A DNA stretch of 16,364 nt from the NCBI GenBank assembly GCA_020847355.1, contig JADLCG010000133.1, positions 1 through 16,364 on the forward strand, in the 5' to 3' direction. The translations under genes and the position numbers were made by a program. The DNA is from Anaerolineales bacterium. Lineage in GTDB: Bacteria; Chloroflexota; Anaerolineae; Anaerolineales; Villigracilaceae. The notes beneath the pieces are model-generated. The model was given only the letters and a program-made list of their open reading frames with translations, did no database searches and had not been told where the DNA came from. Shown piece by piece: positions 13,283 to 16,364 of the stretch (the stretch's first letter is position 1; every line of letters begins with the position of its first letter).

Positions 13283-14911
13283 TTATTTCAAAATCTTACC
13301 ATCTTTTGCAAGCCAAACATCAGTTGCGAAGCGTTCAATAAAACTTCTGTCATGCACAACTGCTAGAATTGTGCCTTGAAAATTTTCAAGGGCTTCTTCA
13401 AAACGTTCGCGGGCTGGAATATCTAAATGATTAATCGGCTCGTCTAAAATTAGAAATGTGCAACCTTGAGCAATTAACATTGCCAGTTGTAAACGAGCTC
13501 GTTCGCCATAAGATAATTTACTCGAAATTCTCAAAGCATTATCGCCTTTGAATAAAAAGTAATGTAAGAAATTTCTCGTATCAGTTTCATTCATAGACGA
13601 GATATTTTGAATCGTTTGCACTGCATTCAAGTTGGAATTTAATAACTCTTGTTCTTGTGCCATGTAACCAAGTTTCGTTGCACCGCCCAAACGAAACGAA
13701 CCAGCCAGTGGGGGAATTTCGCCAGCAATGGTTTTGATGAAAGAAGTTTTGCCCGCACCATTTTCACCTGTCAACACCACTCGCTGACCTGCTTTGATAA
13801 ACAAATTAATATCTTCCAGCAATGGCTTCTCCTGCGCGTAGCCAATCGAGAGCGATTCAGTCACCAACACATCTTTTGACTGATGTTCTGGTTTTCCGAA
13901 ATCAAGTTTAAGTTTCCAACTGGAGTTTGGTTTTTCTACACGTTCATCCGAATCAAGATAACGATTTAATTTTTTCTCACGTGATTTTGCTTTGACAGCA
14001 ACTTTCTTTGCAATCCTGCGCACGCCTGGCGTGCGTGGCGTGGTTGTCATTTCTACATGCAAGGCTTGTTGTTTGGTACGGTTAATATCATCTTTCATGC
14101 GCCGTATTTCAGTTTGCTGGTCTTTATATTCAGACAGTTGTTTATCTAATTCATTTTGTTTTTGTTCAAGATAATCGCTGTAATTTCCGTCATACATTTT
14201 CACGCTATGCGTTATTGAATCTAATTCAAGAATTTTGTTGACCGTGTTATCTAAAAACACACGGTCATGCGAAACCATCAACACTGCGCCTTGAAAATGA
14301 TTGAGCCAATTTTCCAACCACTCTAACATTTCGATATCAAGATGATTGGTTGGCTCATCTAACAAAAGTAGATTAGGTTCTTCCAACAAAACTTTTGCTA
14401 GCATGAGACGAGTTTTTTGTCCGCCGCTTAAATGGGTGATAGGCGTTTCGGGCGCTAGATGTGATAAACCAAACGCTTCAAGCATAGCCCCTAGTTGGTT
14501 ACTGTCGCTTGATAATTGATTCAATACTGAATCATACTTTTGCTGAAGAATAACATCATCAGGGTATAAAGCCAATTGCATAGCAAGTGACTCGATTTCC
14601 AGTGCAGGGTCAGTTTGAGGTGCAAACATCGCCCCCGTAGGGGGATCAACTCCCAATACAGAATGAAGCGTTTGTTGGGAATCAAAATCCATGCCTTGGG
14701 CGAGATATCCAATTCTTAAGTGGGGATTGGTCGAAGTGACATTTCCAAAATCTGGCTTGTCAAGTTTGGCGAGGATGCGCATGAGCGTAGTTTTGCCCGA
14801 ACCATTGGCGCCGATTAAACCGATGCGCTCATTTGTGTTGATATTGAAGTTGATATTTTGTAAAACGGGTTGGATACCGAAATTTTTTGAGAGGTTGTGA
14901 ATACTAAGCAT
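13283..14911 (-). CDS. ABC-F family ATPase, possible ribosome-protection type
   Basis: ABC-F proteins are soluble twin ATPases that bind the ribosomal E site; some give resistance to drugs acting on the large subunit, others serve in translation. The 542 residues contain domain 1 with Walker A GANGSGKTTL (Lys40), signature LSGGQKTRL (161-169), Walker B LLLLDEPTNHLDI (181-193) and His215. A charged linker at about 236-340 (P-site tether) includes RTKQQALHVEMTT and AKKVAVKAKSREKKLNRYL. Domain 2 has GENGAGKTSF (Lys388), LSYGERARL (466-474), DEPINHLD (490-497) and His520. The resistance idea rests mainly on the attenuator-like leader upstream, not on a drug-specific residue. AGGAAAATCTC precedes the ATG. 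Cystathionine synthase/lyase follows in the same operon. Confidence 0.93.
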   Translation of the reverse strand: MLSIHNLSKNFGIQPVLQNINFNINTNERIGLIGANGSGKTTLMRILAKLDKPDFGNVTSTNPHLRIGYLAQGMDFDSQQTLHSVLGVDPPTGAMFAPQTDPALEIESLAMQLALYPDDVILQQKYDSVLNQLSSDSNQLGAMLEAFGLSHLAPETPITHLSGGQKTRLMLAKVLLEEPNLLLLDEPTNHLDIEMLEWLENWLNHFQGAVLMVSHDRVFLDNTVNKILELDSITHSVKMYDGNYSDYLEQKQNELDKQLSEYKDQQTEIRRMKDDINRTKQQALHVEMTTTPRTPGVRRIAKKVAVKAKSREKKLNRYLDSDERVEKPNSSWKLKLDFGKPEHQSKDVLVTESLSIGYAQEKPLLEDINLFIKAGQRVVLTGENGAGKTSFIKTIAGEIPPLAGSFRLGGATKLGYMAQEQELLNSNLNAVQTIQNISSMNETDTRNFLHYFLFKGDNALRISSKLSYGERARLQLAMLIAQGCTFLILDEPINHLDIPARERFEEALENFQGTILAVVHDRSFIERFATDVWLAKDGKILK

Positions 14912-14929
14912 GAGATTTTCCTGTAAGTT

Positions 14930-14956
14930 AAAACAAAAACCGAGGGCAAGCCTCGG
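14930..14956 (-). terminator. Intrinsic terminator in the ABC-F leader (attenuator)
   Basis: On the minus strand CCGAGG, a five-base loop and CCTCGG form a GC-rich hairpin followed by TTTTTGTTTT. It ends about 19 bases before the ABC-F ATG, so any transcript for ABC-F must read through it. There is no room for another promoter between the terminator and the start codon, which points to regulated attenuation. Confidence 0.75.
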
Positions 14957-14965
14957 CTAGGTGAA

Positions 14966-15029
14966 AGACCTGACAGGTCTTTGGAAGTTTTTTAGATTCT
15001 CATTCGTGAAAATGAGACCTGTCAGGTCT
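14966..15029. repeat. 15-bp inverted repeat in the ABC-F leader
   Basis: AGACCTGACAGGTCT (14966-14980) and AGACCTGTCAGGTCT (15015-15029) are exact reverse complements 34 bases apart. Each half is also nearly self-complementary, so the leader RNA could form one long stem or two small hairpins. CTCATT/AATGAG between them forms another small stem. The short ORF ATG AGA ATC TAA (15003 to 14992, minus) lies in the loop. Confidence 0.7.
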
Positions 15030-15063
15030 CGTTATAGCGGGTTAGCGCCCTACATACATTTGG

Positions 15064-15084
15064 TTACAGGTTACTGTCAGTCAT
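15064..15084 (-). CDS. Possible leader peptide of the ABC-F gene (MTDSNL)
   Basis: A seven-codon ORF (Met-Thr-Asp-Ser-Asn-Leu-stop) lies early in the predicted leader, with AAAGGA upstream at a rather long 10-base spacing. Leader peptides of this size are where drug-stalled ribosomes sense the antibiotic in known attenuated ABC-F genes. It is speculative; the ORF could occur by chance. Confidence 0.3.
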   Translation of the reverse strand: MTDSNL

Positions 15085-15109
15085 TCGCTGGGTATCCTTT
15101 GCGCTTTAG

Positions 15110-15139
15110 ATTTTATCACTTATTTTTCAAACTTTACAA
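15110..15139 (-). promoter_or_regulatory. Promoter of the ABC-F operon
   Basis: On the minus strand TTGTAA (15139 to 15134), an 18-base spacer and TAAAAT (15115 to 15110) form a sigma-70-type promoter, with TGA in front of the -10 as extension. It overlaps the stop codon of the upstream membrane gene. Transcription should start near 15103 and give a leader of about 190 bases. Confidence 0.55.
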
Positions 15140-15488
15140 AACCCATGCCATGATGAGTAGAATTAGGATGATAATATCAATATGAAAAACTCGCTGAATT
15201 TGGCTGGCGTAATTTTTGATGGGCAATGCAAGCATGATAAAAGTTAACATGCTGACCAGCCCTACTATATAAGCGAGATTAACTATTGACGGAATAAATG
15301 CGCTATAAATTATGAATGCCCCTGATTCCAAATAAGATGGCTCTATGGCGCATTAACAAAATAATGCCCTCATTGGATAAATCTAAAGCATATAATTTAT
15401 TAAGTTGCTTTACGCCTAAGGCGCTGAAAACAGGTAAAAAATTTATTACGCCAACGACGACGAGCATGATGGTTTCAATTCCGTGCAT
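15134..15488 (-). pseudogene. Small four-TM membrane protein with a frameshift
   Basis: From the ATG at 15488, with TGGAG seven bases ahead, the frame encodes MHGIETIMLVVVGVINFLPV, then NEGIILLMRHRAILFGI, and runs into a stop at about 15303. The next frame continues with GAFIIYSAFIPSIVNLAYIV, LVSMLTFIMLALPIKNYASQ and a last helix DIIILILLIMAWVL, ending at 15134. Joined, the halves give a protein of about 118 residues with four helices and the pattern LLMRHRAxLFG. I remember this pattern from small membrane proteins often mislabelled phosphopantetheine adenylyltransferase in databases (recalled, not searched). The break lies around 15319-15325, beside a run of four Gs (minus strand); a one-base deletion or two-base insertion would restore it. 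It is a pseudogene or a sequencing error. Confidence 0.75.
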
Positions 15489-15597
15489 TTTTGCTCCAAA
15501 ATAGTTTAGATTCCATTCTACGCCACAAGGCAATCGCATTGATTACTTGGGGTAAACTTCTGCCTTGATCTTACATCTATGCCTTAGAGGAAACAAT

Positions 15598-16364
15598 ATG
15601 ACCAAAAAAATTCTTGCAGTTTTAGCCCACCCGGACGACGAAACTTTCGGCTTGGGCGGCACGATCGCTTCTTATCATCAAAAAGGGGTTGAGACGTATT
15701 ACGTCTGTGCGACGCGCGGGGAAGTGGGCGCGGCGGACGAAGAATATATGCGCGGTTTCAAAGATACCGCCGAAATGCGCACGGCTGAGTTGATGCGCGC
15801 CGCCAAAATTTTAGGCTTGAAGGAAGTTTTCTTTTTAGGCTACCGCGATTCAGGGATGCCCGGAAGCGAAGAAAATAAACATCCCAACGCGCAGATTAAT
15901 CATCCGCTGGATGAAGTGGCGGGCAAAGTTGTCAAATATATTCGTGAAATCAAGCCTGATATTGTGATCACGTTTGATCCGATTGGCGGATACAAACATC
16001 CCGACCATATCCACATCCATAAGGCGACTGTGCTGGCGTTTGAAAAGTCAGACGACGCTTCTTTTCACCCGGAAGCGGGCGCGCCTTTCAAACCAAAGGC
16101 TTTGTACTATCAGGTTTTTCCAAAGGCGCTATTGAAGATAGCTGTGCGTTTACTGCCGATTTTTGGGAAAGACCCAACCAAGTTTGGACGAAATCAGGAT
16201 ATTAATTTGAAGGAATTAGTGGAAGTGGACTTTCCAATCCATGCGCATTTGAATGTCCGCTCGGTTTCGGCGATTAAGGAAAAAGCCAGCGCGCAACATG
16301 CTTCGCAAGGCGGACAGCAAATGCGTAAAGGCTTGCAAGGCTTGGTGACGAAACTATTCGGCGA
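15598..16364 (+). CDS. PIG-L (LmbE-like) family deacetylase, cut by window edge
   Basis: PIG-L enzymes are zinc amidases that remove N-acetyl groups from GlcNAc-type substrates, as in mycothiol, bacillithiol and other glycolipid or natural-product routes. The 255 visible codons hold the zinc motif AHPDDE (His11, Asp14), the family block GGTIASYHQKG, the helix EMRTAELMRAAKILGL, LGYRDSGMPG, and the second metal motif HPDHIHIH with His137, as well as TFDPIGGYKHPDH. GAGGAAACAAT lies before the ATG. The end HASQGGQQMRKGLQGLVTKL is near the expected C-terminus, so little is missing. It is divergent from the membrane gene on its left. The substrate is not predictable from this stretch. Confidence 0.92.
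   Translation, partial: MTKKILAVLAHPDDETFGLGGTIASYHQKGVETYYVCATRGEVGAADEEYMRGFKDTAEMRTAELMRAAKILGLKEVFFLGYRDSGMPGSEENKHPNAQINHPLDEVAGKVVKYIREIKPDIVITFDPIGGYKHPDHIHIHKATVLAFEKSDDASFHPEAGAPFKPKALYYQVFPKALLKIAVRLLPIFGKDPTKFGRNQDINLKELVEVDFPIHAHLNVRSVSAIKEKASAQHASQGGQQMRKGLQGLVTKLFG

Noticed and set aside
15040..15090. Search for a tRNA or riboswitch in the ABC-F leader, prompted by GGTTACAGGTTAC.
   Set aside because: No cloverleaf, T-loop or known riboswitch core could be assembled; the repeats there are short and fit a simple leader.
23..16085. GGCGCGCC occurs five times (23, 1312, 2803, 6711, 16078), far more than chance, suggesting a HIP1-like dispersed octamer.
   Set aside because: Four of the five are in-frame Gly-Ala-Pro codons (GGC GCG CCN) in real genes, so codon preference explains them without a special motif.

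Overview
The window looks like chromosomal DNA of an anaerobic or sludge-type Chloroflexota bacterium, probably class Anaerolineae. This is inferred from the flavour of the proteins: an NBR1-Ig-like lipoprotein with a Ser/Thr/Pro linker, a SIMPL protein and a PIG-L deacetylase. The mid-GC base composition, the several leaderless starts directly behind extended -10 boxes, and the GTCATTGCGAG-type palindromic repeat point the same way. No rRNA, tRNA, CRISPR array, phage gene, transposase or integrase gene was seen.

Region 1 (1-4858, minus strand) is a tight operon read leftwards: vapB antitoxin, vapC toxin, a GMC/cholesterol-oxidase-like flavoprotein, a two-TM protein of unknown function, kynureninase and, after a 240-base gap, a SIMPL-domain protein cut by the left edge. 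The first five genes overlap by 4 bases or are separated by 1 base. The gap before the SIMPL gene holds an inverted-repeat element and a second, diverged copy of the last 25 codons of kynureninase.

Region 2 (4883-8736, plus strand) carries a UbiA-like membrane prenyltransferase, a gamma-glutamyltransferase, a YjjG-type HAD nucleotidase, a small helical protein, and a four-TM membrane protein broken by a frameshift at a G4 run.

Region 3 (8749-11315) has a divergently transcribed NBR1-Ig-like lipoprotein (minus) and a two-gene operon (plus): a deoxynucleoside kinase and a cyclic-nucleotide-binding PP2C phosphatase of the SpoIIE/RsbU type.

Region 4 (11365-12110) is the most unusual part. A 746-base unit carries a DUF4258 / YgiT-zinc-finger toxin-antitoxin-like pair, its own promoter, and an attC-like imperfect palindrome downstream. 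It fits a solitary integron-type gene cassette, inserted into a hairpin that originally separated two convergent genes.

Region 5 (12133-15139, minus strand) is an ABC-F ATPase gene followed 13 bases later by cystathionine gamma-synthase/lyase. The ABC-F gene has a leader of about 190 bases, with short upstream ORFs and an intrinsic terminator just before its start codon, the layout of attenuation-controlled ABC-F genes. Upstream lies a second frameshifted four-TM protein. A PIG-L family deacetylase on the plus strand is cut by the right edge.
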